A stretch of 64,000 bases of DNA from Oikopleura dioica (GCA_907165135.1 OU015567.1:6019001-6083000); one strand, 5' to 3'; positions 12,592 through 25,602 are shown, counted from the stretch's first letter. Made by a program: numbers and translations. Notes: a model not told the origin generated them from the sequence alone.

Positions 12592-13693
12592 CTGTTTCTC
12601 AAATCTACTGTTTAAGATATAGAAAGGTAGAAGTCGAAATAGAGTGGAACCGTTTTCCTTCGTTCAAAATACGCGCTTGGTAGCACTTGGTATAGAAACA
12701 CGGGGTTATCCTACGCTATTGGGTCCAAGAAACACTTTTCTTGGATCGAATCATCATAAATATGATTTTCAAAAGACGTAACAATTAACAACGAAGAACA
12801 GAGAGAGAACAAATTTTACAGATCATTCACGGTTTATTTCCAAAAGTATGGATCGTAAATTTTTTCAAGAAGAGGAAGAACATCAGGTTTTCTTTCCCTA
12901 GTTAAAAGGCGTCCATTTTAACGGATTCGATCTTCAAAATTTTTTGATGAAATCCGTTAAAATGGGGACGAGAAATGTTTTTAGTAAAATTGGGATAAAG
13001 AGATTAAGGGTATACCTTCCCAAAAAACTCTAAAAACAAAGATATCTCTTTATATTATCCTATAAAATAATAGAACGGAAATATAAAGGGAAATCCTTCT
13101 TTTTGATTTTTTCATTGGGCAGGTATACCCTTAATCTCTTTTATTAAAAATCAGCGAAGATAGAATCCAAGTGAATTATTGATTGAAAAAGTAACTTTTG
13201 AGTTTTTATTTTCTAGTTTTTACAGAAAATTTTTTTCTGAAATGTTACCTTCTAGAAAATTAACTGTGGCTGAGGCTTCAAAGTGATCAAATAGAGGGGT
13301 TTTAATGAATTGTTCGAATTTGCGCCCGGTTTTTATTTAGAGATCGACAAAGGCATTCTTTGTGAATAGTGATTTTTATTTACCAATTTCTAATATTGTA
13401 TTGTGTTGTGGCCTCCGGCGAGTTCCTGTTCAGGTCTTTTTCTGGCGGCCGTTTGTGTCTGTTTGAACTGCGGCCGGTTGAATAGGGGACGGTCTAGTCT
13501 TTGTATTTACACACAAAAATACATTTCTAAAATACATGCCAGTTTGTGTTTATTCGTATAAATGAACTGAGCTCCATCGCTCACAGCTCTTCAACACAGC
13601 AAGGCACACACGCCAGCGGCAAAAGCCCCAACCGACAGATCTTGACTTTTTTGACACAGAGCATCCGGCAACTAAACAACAACAGAAATCAAA
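12592..13693. other. Non-coding region upstream of FoxP with two palindromes
   Basis: Inverted repeats at about 12911-12967 (CCATTTTAACGGATT / complement) and 12997-13143 (AAGAGATTAAGGGTATACC / complement). The last 150 bases before 13694 are probably FoxP leader sequence. Confidence 0.55.
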
Positions 13694-16600
13694 ATGCTGA
13701 GCCCTCCCTCGAACTTGAACCAGGTGGAATCGAGAACAGTTCCCAACGCGCTTGGGGCAAGAGAGCAGAACTCCCCCAGGGCGGAACAGGATCCACTACA
13801 GGTTTCTTTGAATACAGCAATAATTCTTACAAGCCTAAAAAGCATCGCAAGTACTGTATTGAAAATGCTTATCACTATATTTTATCATTAGAAAAGCAAC
13901 TTCTAACTTAGTTCTAACATCCAAAGTTGACAAAAACAAAAACTGAGCCTTGAAAATACTAACTAAACTATTGTTTTTGTATAAACTCATTTATATTCTG
14001 ACACTTCAGCGCGGAAAAACTACTATTTATAAGTTGTTCCAATCCCTCCTTGACAAACTAAGACCAACACTTCTTGAATTTTAAAATTTTACTTATTGCA
14101 CTTTTCAGGCACTGCAACTTGCTCTACTGCAGCAATCACAAGCCAACTCTTTCAACAACAAAGAAAACCATCAGAAGCCGCCAGCTGCTGCTCAGGATCC
14201 AATCACTTCCACGGTATAATACTTTTTTAACTGAAAGAGCTAAAAGCCGCGTAGCGGCTTTTAAATAACGAAGCCGCGAAGCGGCTTCGCAAATATTTCA
14301 ACTGAAATATCGTTGAAAAATTTGGCGAAGCCGCTTCGCGGCTTCGATCTTAAAAGCCGCTACGCGGCTTTTCGGTCAAACACAAAGAACCTGACTCAGG
14401 TTTTCTTCACAGGTTTTCGAGCCTAGCTTCCGGTGGCTTGGGAAAACAGCCACTTTGGGCGTTGCTCCTTCTCTTGATTCATTCCACTGTTTTTTAGATG
14501 CAGGCGATGATGAACGGGCTCCAATCGGGCTCCCAATTCGGCAACTTTATGCAACAACAGCAGCAACAAGCCGCCAGTCTCCTTGCCGCACAACAGGTAA
14601 AACACAAATTTTTTGAAATGTTACTGTTTGTAAATGTTGTCGTATTTGTATTTTGAGAGTTTGAGTTGTAAAAAGATTTGAGATAAGCGACGGGCAAATT
14701 TGAAAATTTGGGAAAGATCAACAATTTGAGACTTGTTGGAAGTCGAAATCAAAAGTACTCAGTACTCAATGCAAATAGCTTGAAACAACAAATCACAAGT
14801 GCAAAATGCAAACTTCCGACAAGTGCGCCAAGCAAATGGATCGATTAGCGACATTTTTCAGCGAAATTAAGGGGTAGACATCAATAAAGCCGATTTCCAA
14901 GAAGAACATTATAGAAACCAGGACATCGTTTGTGTAGCCGCGCGCGGCTTCGGGCAAAATAAGAAAAAGCCGCGAAAAGCTGCGGCTTTTTCTTCTTTTT
15001 CTCGAAGCGCGCGCGGCTACTTAATTTTGTCCTGGTTTCGTTAGTGTTCTACTTGGAAATCGGCTTTATTGATGTCTACCCCTAAAATTCGCGAAATTCC
15101 AGCTTTTTCTGGAATTTCTGGTTGACGTAAAACCTGACTGAACTAAAAATAATTCGAAAGCAGTCAGCATAATTTTCCTAATCGCTCTCAAAACACCTTA
15201 TTATCCAGTCAACAACAACTTGTGTGTATAGTCGATATAGCTCCCTGCGCATTTTCTAAAACTTCCGAGGGAGGATTATTATTTACTTCCGGAATTTCGC
15301 CAGTAGAGGAGCTGGGCCCACGTGCTCAAGCGAATTTATTTATTCCGAAATCGGATTTCCGGATTTTCGCTTTTTGAAAAAGAAAGTTCTTGAAATTTGG
15401 AAGAAACGCGGCTTACGTAAAAATCGCGAAATTGTTTGTTGTCCAGCTCGGTCGGGCTCGGCTCAGATGAGCCGCCTGTTTACTGCCACCGAGCTGGGTG
15501 CACAAATACACAAATTTTGACGTTTTTGACATTTTTAGCGCAACAAATAGACAACTAAAGAGCATCTCCTCCAGAATTCGAGGGAATCTCAACGGTCAAA
15601 ATGCTCGTTTTTGATTGGCTCAAAAATGATTTACAGAATCTGATTGGTTCAAGAAGACAATTGAAGCTTCTGATCGGCTGATTTGATTTTCAAGCCAATT
15701 GGACCGTCAATTTTTTTGGACCAATCAGATTTCATGAATCATCGTTTTAGCCAATCAAAAGCGAGTATTACGAATGCTGAGCTTTGCATTGGCTTTTCAT
15801 CCTCCTTAACGGGCATAATACTCGTTTTGATTGGCTCAAAAGATGATTTATGGAATTTTATTGGTTCAAAAGGAAAATTGAAGTTTCTGATTGGCTGATT
15901 TGGCTTTAGAGCCAATTGGACCGTCAGTTTTGCTTTTTGACCAATCAGATTTCGCAAATTCTCGTTTGAGCCAATCAAAAAGGAGTATTTCGATCATTGA
16001 GCTTTTCATTGGAATAACAATTTTGAGCGCTAGAATACCAAATAATTTGGCATGCGGAGTGCCAGTTGTACATGGCGAAGGTTATCAGTTATCTTCTCAA
16101 CCTTTCAGAGTGATAAGAATGAAATAAAGTTCTTTTGATAACAAACAGAGGCGCGAGTGTAGTTTTCGATTGTACTAACAAATATTTTAATGCGCGTGTT
16201 TTAGTAAACAGAATTGTGGAAGTGATCGGGGCTGATATTATCTCTGGATAAGCGGAATCAGTGTAGTCAAAATGCGCCTAAACATGCCCCAATCGACAAT
16301 ATAAAACAACTATTAATGTTTGGGCGGTGCATCTTGTACCCGGATGTTGCCACAAAATCCGCCAAACTACAATTAATTCCACCCGAGTACCAAAATCAAA
16401 ACAATGCGCTTTTTTGCTCCTTTATTCTGACGATTAGAGCGGCTTTCCGGTGGAAAACCACGTGACTCACGCGCTCAAGTACAGAGTTAAGGGAGTCAAA
16501 AACTTTGAAATGCTCTGAAAACTGAATAAAAATGAGCCGCGCGCGGCTTTTTCACTCATTTTCGAATAAAAATATGTCCAAAAATCATAATCCAAAACGT

Positions 16601-19600
16601 TGGTCAAATGTCCTTGGGGAGTTAATATTTTTAACCCCTTTTTTCATCTTTATAAAAGTCGCAATAGAAAGCCGCGTGCGGCTTTTTGACTCATTTTCAA
16701 TGAAAATTAGGCGTTTTTGGCGATTTCCATTAAATTGGTCAAATGTCCTCAGGGAGTTAATATTTTTAACCCCTTTTTTGCTTTCCATAAAAGTCGCAAT
16801 AAAAAGCCGCGCGCGGCTTTTCGGATGATTTTTCGGTAATTTTTGAACGTAATATGGCCAAAAAAAACTTGCCATAAAATTGGTCAAATGACTTTAAGAG
16901 TTAATATTTTTTAACCCGTTTTTGATCTCGTCTCATTTCGGGCCTCACATGAGTATTGCGGAATGAGACAGTCTTCTGTAAGTAGATTTTAAGTGGTTGT
17001 CTGTTTGGGCTCTGTTTGAAAATGTGTCTATTGTGGATTAGTATTTAGCTTTTTGTCAGTAGAGGCGCACGTGTTTGTCATTTGCTCCAAGTGGAATGGC
17101 GGCGGAATTCGCAGTCGGGCTTTCAATTATTCCTCTCTCCAGAATACACCACCAAGATCAGGCGGCGGTGGTGTTTGTCTCCTTTGATGAGAACTCGAGC
17201 CCGGAAAAACCCCTTTCCGGGCGGCTGGCAGCTGCCCATTTCCGAAACTCTTTATTTTCCTTCTCAAAAAAATGGAAAATGGAGTTGACAGGGCTACAAG
17301 CATTCCGCCTTTCAGAAAATAATTATTTGTAAGGAGAAACTATTTCCGCCACAAAGTGGATACTCGTCCGGTCTGATCATAAAGAACAGCTTCAAAAAAT
17401 TGAAAATCATGAAAACTCATGATTTTCGATTTGGCGCCGCTTAGCGGTTTTTGATGCAATTTTGACAGAGTCTCAACGGTCAAAATACTCACCTATGATT
17501 GGCTGAAAAGATGATTTACGCGATCTGATTGGTCCAAAAGAAAATGTAGATTCTGATTGGCTGATTTGATTTTCAAGCCAATTGGGCCGTCAATATTCTT
17601 TTAGACCAATCAGATTTCATAAACCGTCGTTTTAGCCAATCAAAAACGAGTATTTCGATCTTTGATATGATGATTGGCTTTTCATGAGAACTCATGATTT
17701 TCGATTTGGCGCCGCTTAGCGGTTTTTTATGCAATTTTTCGGGATTCCGCTTTAATTGAACTGACCTCCTTAAATGACCCTGAAAACTTCAGAAACACCA
17801 ACACCAGGTGCCAGAAAAGAAAAACATAGTTGTTGATGCTTTTCGGAGTTTTAAGACGCTTTTTGTTTAGTATTTTTATTTTGCATTGCGCTAGAAGTGT
17901 GACCCACGCGCGCTCCATTGAAAAGTATATTTACCAAATCTTTCATTTTCTTCTTTAGTTCGGCCTGCAGAAGGAGAAAGAGTCGCAAATGATGCAACAC
18001 AATCTCGCGGTCCACCAGCTCCTCCAGCAACACCTCCTCCAGCAGCAACAACAGCAGCTGCTCAAATCACCTGCGACCAGCTCCGTTTCCTCCCTGGCCA
18101 TTTCCGAGCCAAAGAAAGAAGGCCTTGGAGGAGCTCTTGGAAGTCTAGCCTCGCTGCCGAAACTACCTGGGCTGGGACAGTTTCAGCAAAAGACGGAAGA
18201 AACTGACAATAAAAAGCAGAACTGTCTACTCTTTCCAGCTTGATAGACGAGCGAGAAAGAAAAAGTCCAAAAAGGTAAGAAAAACGAGAAAATGAATTAA
18301 AAACTGAATCGAGAAGCCGCTTGCGACTTCGAGATACAAGAGATAAAAAGCCGCGCTTTTCGCGGCTAAAATTATTTATTAAAAATATTTTTATTTAATT
18401 AATTATTTTTAATAATAATAGAGCCATTCTTCTTTAAAAACTGGGCTTGAAAACCTGTGTAGAAAACCTGAGTCAGGGCTGAAAAATCCAAGCTTTTCGT
18501 CAAAGATCTTTCAGAAACCCTGACTCAGGCTTTCTACACAGGTTTCCCAACCCAGTTCATTGAAAAACCATCAAATTTTGCTCAAAAAAGTCACGATTCT
18601 TGATGGCACGATTCTTGTTGATAAATTGGTCTATAAATTCATTCTTGTCCGTCTTAATTTCCCGACTATTAATGACTTGCGACGGTGTTTTTGGCGCCAT
18701 GGAAAAAATAATAATCAATTTGTTTTGATCATAAATACTTGTCATAAATAGTCACTGATTATTTTTTCCTAAAGACACAATAATTTTTTATTGACTGATC
18801 TCTTTCGCTTTTGAAGAAAAAAGATTGACAGTTGTTTACACTTGGCAGCAGCAAATAAACAATATCAAAACAACTGTAACTGTAACTGTCTGAATAATTT
18901 TTTGAAGACTTTTTCTTTCGGCTGGCTTTGGACAAAAAGAGGTCGGGTTTAGGAGCGCCCGTCCCGTCTCAAAGCCGTCTAAAGACAAAGACTTTTTCAC
19001 AAGTTTTTCTTGATTTTTGTTGTCTTGTTTGTTTATCTCAAAAGACGTATTTATGTCGCTAGTCACAACAGACTAATTTCGCCAAAATTGTCAAGCTCAG
19101 AAACACGCTCCTGCTGCACAAGATAAAAAGACGAAAACTTTTGCTTTTCATTAGAGATACCCTTAAGGACCCTGACTCAGGTTTTTAACTCAGTTTTCCG
19201 AGTTTTTCTGCCCCAAAATAATATATTTTTGACGTTTGAAAAACCAAAATTTCATCTTTTTTCATTTTTCGATGCATTTTTGAAAGTCACGTGTTTGTCA
19301 AAAATTTCTTTGAAGGTGCGTGAATTTATTTTGTTACTGGTACTCGAAGATACTTGAGCATTTCCTGCCCCCTTCTGCGTAAATGAAAATAAACTCGTAT
19401 ATCATAAATATTTTCGCGAAAACAACAATTTTCAAAAATCCGCCCTTCTGAGAAAAATGAGGGGAGAAGAAGAAAAAGGAGAGCGTAAATTAATTTTGAT
19501 ATTTGAAAAAGTCATCCCCTTGGGGAGATACGATCGATCCGGTGTAATAAACAAACAAACAACAAATAAACAAAAATAACTTTTTTCCTTTTCTGGCGGT

Positions 19601-22600
19601 GTTGGCACCAACAGCAGCAAGGGCTGAGCACTCCACCGCCACCAGGAAAAACACAAAACCAAAAAAAGAGAAAATTGAACACTTTTTAATTCACTTTTTG
19701 ATGCGCCAGAAAATGATCAGAGAATTAAGGGAGTCGCCGCCAATGTCCATAGAGCCAAACCACCCGCTCTTCAGCCACAACACCTGCAAATGGCCGGGTT
19801 GCGACCAGCACACCGAGGATTTTGGACGATTTCTCAAGTAAGTACTCAAAAAATTAAATTTCAAAAAAAAAAGCCGCGCGCTCAGGAAATTAAAAATTCT
19901 AGCGCGCGCGGCTTTTTAAAAAAATAAAAAAAATGCGGCTTTTTCGGAAGCGGCTAATTTTCAAAATTTTTGATTGATTTTTTTATTTTAGTTAATTTTT
20001 ATATAATTATCAATTTTTCTTATTATTTTATTGATTATTTTTTAATAAATATATAAAATCAAAACAAAATTTCATAAAATTAGCCGCTGATGCAATTTTA
20101 AGCCGCAATTTTATCCCAAAAAGAAATTTTTAAAATTATCAAAGAGAAGCCCTTAATTCTCCACCCAAAACTCACAACACCCATTCGCACCTATTTCTCC
20201 TGCGCTTATACCAAAACAAAACAGCCCTTCTCCTAAATAAGTTACTTTCGAATTGTGTACCTTCGTTTACGGTTTTGAAAATGCGCTACAAATCCGGCTT
20301 ATCGTCGCCTTTTGTGATTTTTTGGCGGTGTGCGTAATTTCGCGCCAATTTAAGAAAACCTCCCTTTCTTGACAAAGAGGGAGAGTAGCAATTTAGTATT
20401 ACGAGCCGTGGCCCGTAAACAACGAAAACAATTTAAACGGACGTAAATGCGTGCTTCTACAAAACCGTAACATTCGAATTAGTTTGTAAACAAGAGGCGC
20501 GCTTTTTTATTTTTAGTCGCCAAAAGACAGATTACATTATTTATGGAAGACTAGCAGCATCTTGTTCGATGTACGAATTTGTTGATAAAGCCAATTATTT
20601 ATTTTTCCCTAGCGCTACTTTTCTCGAGTTTTGCTTTTCAGCTATTTTTAGGAAGAGCTAGGAATTTTAGTGCTAATTGAGGCCACGTGACCGTCAAGCT
20701 GATTGAAATTGTTCTGAAAATCGAGAAGCCGCTTGTGGCTTTGAGTCAAAAAAAAAGTTGAGCCGCGCGAAGCGCGGCTTTTTCTTCCTTTTCGCTCGAA
20801 GCCGCAAGCGGCTTCTCGATTTCCAGAACAATTTCAACCAGCTTGATGGTCACGTGAATATTTTTTGTTTCGAAAAAATGGAAAAAAAGAACACTGGAGA
20901 TAGTTTATCCTTCGGTATTATGAGATAGTGTTGTGTTAGGCGGAACAACAATCGGATCTCCGGTGTCACATCAAATGTCCTTTACGGAATAAACTGTCAG
21001 AATGCGCGTGACTCCAACTGTTGTCGAACGTCAGAAATAATAGCCACTGCCGAGGGTAAAAAATAATAACATTACGGGATTTGCGTCTTTGCGTCAATTG
21101 CTGTTTGTTGATTCAATCTTGCGAGCAAGGTTAATTCAATTTCCGTTTATGATTTTTGAATTAATGAAAATGAGAGAAAAGGTCAAACAAACAAAACGTA
21201 AACAGGCATAATTTATGGCCAAATGGGCCTGTTTGTCCTCTCCTTCCGTTGTCACATTACGCGCTATTTGTCAATTTTTACGTTTGACATTTGCAAGAAC
21301 GACAACATATGTTTGTTCTCGCCTCGTAACAGGCCAGATGCCGACTTTTCTATTTCCTAACGAATGATGCTAGGATGGGACAAACGAACAAGCAAATAAC
21401 AAATCCAAAAAATTAAGGGTGTCAACCACTAAATTTGAAGTCACCTGACCGCCAAGCTGATTGAAATTTCTGAAAAATCGAGGAGCCGCTTGCGGCTTCG
21501 AACGAAAACGAAGAAAAAGCCGCGCTTCGCGCGGCTCAATTTTTTTTAAAACTCGAAGCCGCAAGCGGCTTCTCGAATTTTCAGAACAATTTCAATGAGT
21601 CCTGCCGAGTGAATGACGAGTAAATATGCATTCTTATTCAGGGTGCAGCAGAAAAGCGCTCGTGGCGGCGAGATCAAAGGAGAAAGCGCGAAATGTTCGT
21701 TTTTTTCTTTTGCAAGAAAGTATTTATAAGGACAAGTGTGTGGCCCGGGCTAGACTTGTGCCGACGCTTGTTGTGTGAAATTCCAACGGCCATTCCAAAC
21801 AAAGCCGTTGCTTTGGAACATTCCGAAATCTCAGCTGCCAAATCTAATTTCGAGCCCCCCACGTGATCATCGCGCTCAACATATATTTTAATATACAAAT
21901 GCTGGCTGATTAAATTTCCTCCAAAAATAAATTTTCCCTCCGAAAAAATTTTTTCCCGATCGCCAAAAACTAATTTTCCTCTTTTTTAGGCACCTGAATC
22001 AAGAACATGGCTTGGACGACAAATCGACTGCACAATGCCGCGTCCAAATGCATACTGTTCAGCAGCTAGAACGACAGGTACAGTAATGCATTGTTGCTCG
22101 AATGCGGCCACATCCCTTTCCGGCTCATCCCCTTTTCGTACGTTTTCTTATTTGCGTTTTTTCTGGCGTAAATTCACCGCCAGGCTGCGGCGGCCAACGG
22201 CGAAAACAAACCACAACCGCAGTGGGAAAATACAAACGCTCCCCCCATCCCTCCAGTAATTTGTAATTCCACCGAGCGACTAAATAAACTTACAGATAAA
22301 CCACTCCAGTACTCGAGCTGCTAAACAAAAATTGAATTAATTAAAAATGAAAATTTTAATTAACAAAAAATTTCAGGTTCGAGTTGAGAAGGAACGGCTA
22401 AATGCGATGATGACTCATCTTCAAATGGACTCTGATAAGGCCAGAGCAAGGTCGATTTCTCCCCCGAAACGGGCTCAATCCCCAGTTCTACCCCAGGGAT
22501 CCCCACAGGTAGGCTTAACATGAGACTGGCTTAAACTGTTGATAATTTAATGTTTTGTGTCTTAAATTGTCGATTTTCGAACGTGCTTATCCTAAAATCA

Positions 22601-25306
22601 ACAATCATGGACCTTATTCGCAAAGTTTTGTCGACAATCTTCGGCTCAAAATTTGAGTCAAATATTTGCCTTCAAAGACTAAATTTCTCCCTTTCAGAAT
22701 GGTTTGGGAAGCATGCCCCGTCTGCCCACCAATCCCATCCCATCCCTCCCGACCTCCACTCCCAGCTGGGCGGGCGCAGGCCTCGGCGGCTCACCCTACT
22801 CCACCGCCGCCGCCGCTGGTGGAGGAGGAGCTTCACAGCGAGAAAGCTCCTTTCACCGAAAACGCCCTACTCTTGGCATTTCGGAAGGTAAGAACAGACA
22901 CTTATTCAGCCATTCACTTGATTCAGGCGGAATACTTTTCGAGTATTATTTTGTCAAATTAAAAATACAAACTGGGGCGATTGTTGTTTCAAATTGGTCG
23001 CGGTGGCTGAATAATGCACTCGCCCGCGGCCAAGTGAAAGAAAAACACACCGCCCTGAAAACTGTATCCAAGTATCCGACTCGTGCTCGAGTTACAGTTA
23101 CAGTTCGAGCTTAGCAACCTGAGTACAAAACCTGAGTCAGGGTCTGAATGCTTTTCAGTAAGATTATTCAGACCCTAACCTAGGCTCGGCAGCCTGAGTG
23201 CAAAACCTGAGTCAGGGTCTGAATAATCTTACTGAAAAGCATTCTGACCCTGACTCAGGTTTTGTACTCAGGCTGCCGAGCCTAGGTTACAGTTTTCCCC
23301 AATTCTAGAGCTAAAAATGATAAACAAGCTCTTTTCTCTTGATGTGGAAAAGAAAACTTTTGCGCGGTACTCACGCAGCGGTCGCCAACACCTGGCCCGT
23401 CGGTGGGTTAAAATTTCTTTTCGCAAAACAAATAATCAGGGAGTGTGGTCCGATAAAATGGCGAAGAGTTCCAAAACCGATGCTAAATCACCGCGATAAG
23501 GGCAATTATGTTTTTCCTAAATAGAAAATAATAATATCGCCAGTGCGGCGATAAGGAAGTCTTATCACCTCTCTACTGGAGGCTAGACCGAAATCTTACT
23601 CCAGCAAAACTCGTAATTAGCAGCGGCGGAGAAAACGATAGATAAAGCGAGAAAAAAATATGTTTTGCAAAATAAAATCTCGCAAAATGAAAATATAAAT
23701 ATCGCCAGATTGGGCCGTTATCACAAGAGCTGCTTGTCAATTAGAACTTCAAAGCTCCAACGCCGCTGCTCCTCAGAGAGCCACGCCGATAAAACTCGAA
23801 AAGGCAAAACAAATGCTAAACATTTTCGTTTATATGTTATACTCAAAACTCGGAAAATCACAGAAATCGCCAAAAATAGGCGCAAAGGCCCAAAACAATC
23901 ACAAACGCGGAAAAATAATCCACCTTTTCCTAAAAACTTTCTAAAACGCTCTTTTTAGAACTGCACCAGAACTCGGACTTCTACAAGAACGCGGATGTTC
24001 GACCCCCATTCACATACGCTTCTCTCATTCGCCAGGCGATCGTCGAGTCTGAAGATCGCCAGTTGACCCTCAACGAGATCTACAACTACTTCATGAAGAC
24101 TTTCGCCTATTTCAGGTTCGTGAAATCCCAATTTTCATCCCCTAAATTCCCCTTTAGAAAAAACGCGGCGACATGGAAAAACGCGGTTCGACACAATCTA
24201 TCCCTCCACAAATGCTTCGTCCGCGTCGAAAACGTCAAGGGAGCAGTCTGGACCGTCGACGAAGTTGAATACCAAAAACGACGACCACAGAAACTATCTG
24301 GGTAAGCCCCCCTTCGTCTTATCATTTCCCTAACACCATTTCCAGCCCTGTTCTGCGTCCTCGAATGGACATGGACTCGCATTCTTCATCCCCTTTTCCC
24401 AACCCGATGATGCCTCAAGCCGCCACTTCTGATTCAAACAACTATTTATCCGCGGCCGCGCGGCTCTTCCAGAATCCCGCCCTCCTCGGGTAAGATCCTC
24501 CTCGTTCTCTTCCTTGATTTCAATTTCCAATTTTAGCGGCCTCAATCCCGCCCTCGCAGCACAACTTCAAGCGCAACTCAGTGGCAATGCCACTGCTGCC
24601 ATTTCAGCACCACCAACACCACCTCAAATCACTAATCCGACAGCTGCTTTTGACATTTCCGAAATGATCAGAAAACAATCTGAACTGTAAGTACCTACGA
24701 ATGAAAATAGGCATCTCGATTTCCAGACAATATTTTTTTTGAAGAAATAACGGAGTGATACCCTTATTTTTTGAAATGAAAATAAAGCTTCGAGCTATAT
24801 TGATGATTTTTGGCTCAAAAATAAGGGTGTCACTGTGTTAAATCTTGAAGAAATGCGTCGTTTGTTCAAGAAATAACAAAGTGATACCCTTATCTTATTT
24901 AGCTGAGAAAATAAGGGGGTCACTTTGTTAAATCATGAAGAAAATTGTCCAAAAAGTCGGATTTTCGCCGTTTTTTCGAGCCGAAAATCTTGTTTGGAAC
25001 TCAAATTATCGCTTTCATTTCAGTCTTGCGCAAGCAAACGGTGCCCTCGCCAGCCAGGAAGCCAGTGTAATGGAAGTCGAAGAAGCAGCGGAAGAAGCCC
25101 CCGCAGAAGAACCTATCAAAAGCGAACCACAAGTCCAAGAGCCGATCAGCGCTCCGATGGAAGTTCCAACCGTGGCGCCGGAAAGCCCACCAGCAGCAGC
25201 GGCTCAGGAAAATTCCGAGGAGCGGCCTGTCGAGATTCCAGAGCAAGAAGCAGCCCTAAACTCAAGTTCAGCCCAAATCAATTTAAACGAAAGTAATCCA
25301 CTGTAA
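13694..25306 (+). CDS. FoxP: FoxP forkhead transcription factor
   Basis: Exons: 13694-13801, 14109-14213, 14498-14596, 17959-18179, 18239-18274, 19730-19837, 21990-22077, 22377-22508, 22698-22887, 23959-24115, 24158-24301, 24346-24489, 24537-24686, 25024-25306. All phases agree, giving 654 residues. In order: Gln-rich N-terminus; C2H2 zinc finger ([11 protein letters not shown]...FGRFLKHLNQEH); leucine-zipper segment ([23 protein letters not shown]); low-complexity linker; forkhead beginning [14 protein letters not shown] and containing [20 protein letters not shown] and [12 protein letters not shown]; acidic Glu/Pro/Ala-rich tail. This domain order and the linker-forkhead sequence are specific to FoxP, a nuclear factor that dimerises through the zipper. 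The first five introns and the two before the forkhead are kilobase-sized or repeat-rich, whereas introns inside the forkhead are about 45 nt. The start is the first ATG of the first supported exon; an upstream exon cannot be excluded. The exon 4/5 junction at 18180 is chosen to skip an in-frame stop and could be alternatively spliced. Confidence 0.95.
14236..14424. repeat. Family-A repeat in FoxP intron 2
   Basis: AAAAGCCGCGTAGCGGCTTTT and GAAGCCGCGAAGCGGCTTCG hairpins mirrored around a short spacer, ending CCTGACTCAGGTTTTC. The left outer arm is missing. Confidence 0.8.
14865..15095. repeat. Family-B element with GGGGTAGACATCAATAAAGC arms, FoxP intron 3
   Basis: Arms of about 90 bp (GGGGTAGACATC, CCGATTTCCAAG, CCAGGACA) enclose TAGCCGCGCGCGGCTTCG and AAAAGCCGCGAAAAGC hairpin cores. 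Confidence 0.85.
15585..16005. repeat. Two tandem copies of a CCAAT/ATTGG-rich palindromic element
   Basis: Each copy of about 190 bp is an inverted repeat beginning TTTGATTGGCTCAAAA and ending TTTTAGCCAATCAAAA, with GCCAATTGGACCGTCA at the centre-right. A third copy lies at 17471-17664. Confidence 0.8.
16515..16918. repeat. Three tandem copies of a 136-145-bp unit
   Basis: The unit includes AAAGCCGCGCGCGGCTTTT, TTGGTCAAATGTCCT and GTTAATATTTTTAACCCC. It lies within FoxP intron 3. Confidence 0.8.
17471..17664. repeat. Third copy of the CCAAT/ATTGG-rich palindrome
   Basis: Same arms as the tandem pair at 15585-16005. It is flanked on both sides by a 35-bp direct repeat containing CATGATTTTCGATTTGGCGC (about 17416 and 17692). 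Confidence 0.8.
18446..18556. repeat. Short family-A repeat
   Basis: CTGGGCTTGAAAACCTGTGT arm and its complement, without the GCCGC cores. A family-B half element precedes it at 18308-18370. Confidence 0.8.
20685..20860. repeat. Family-B element with CACGTGACCGTCAAGCTG arms
   Basis: Arms of about 60 bp continue TTGAAATTGTTCTG and GAGAAGCCGCTTGTGGCT; the tip is GAGCCGCGCGAAGCGCGGCT. It lies in FoxP intron 6. Confidence 0.88.
21437..21605. repeat. Second CACGTGACC-type family-B element
   Basis: Left arm CACCTGACCGCCAAGCTGAT and inner cores match the copy at 20685-20860; the outer right arm has diverged. Both copies lie in the same FoxP intron, 600 bp apart. Confidence 0.8.
23105..23288. repeat. 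Family-A repeat with probable 8-bp flanking repeat TTACAGTT
   Basis: GAGTACAAAACCTGAGTCAG arms and a nested second pair. TTACAGTT occurs at both outer edges, consistent with a hAT-size target duplication. It lacks the GCCGC cores. Confidence 0.7.
24740..24945. repeat. GTGATACCCTTAT palindromic repeats in the last FoxP intron
   Basis: Two small inverted repeats (AGTGATACCCTTATTTT and complement) in tandem, related to the palindrome at 5898-6052. Confidence 0.65.
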
Positions 25307-25594
25307 ATATTTATTTTATTCTCTTCTTTTTTCAAAACTGAAATTGTCTGTTTCTCGTGTTTGAAGATTAATTATCAAAAAAACTGCGCACACAAAAAAT
25401 ATTGTTCTAAAAATACGAAATCACTGAAATAAACAACAAAAATTCAACAAAAAAAGCCCCTTTTCTTTCAAGCAGGGTTTGAATAGGTTCGAAGAAGAAC
25501 CCACTGAGATTATCTCAGATTGCGCAACGAATCAGTCAATAGGCTAATTGTGGGGAGAACAAGAGAACAATTCCCACCGGAAACCAGGACAGTT

Positions 25595-25602
25595 TATAAA
25601 GG
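25595..25602 (+). promoter_or_regulatory. TATA-box candidate of the lipocalin gene
   Basis: TATAAAGG lies 44 nt upstream of the lipocalin ATG, which fits a TATA promoter with a very short 5' leader. No transcript evidence is available. Confidence 0.5.

Noticed and set aside
22550-23114. Open frames of 113-136 codons inside the FoxP locus
   Set aside because: Only 22698-22887 is exon in the FoxP frame; the remainder is intron or a wrong frame.
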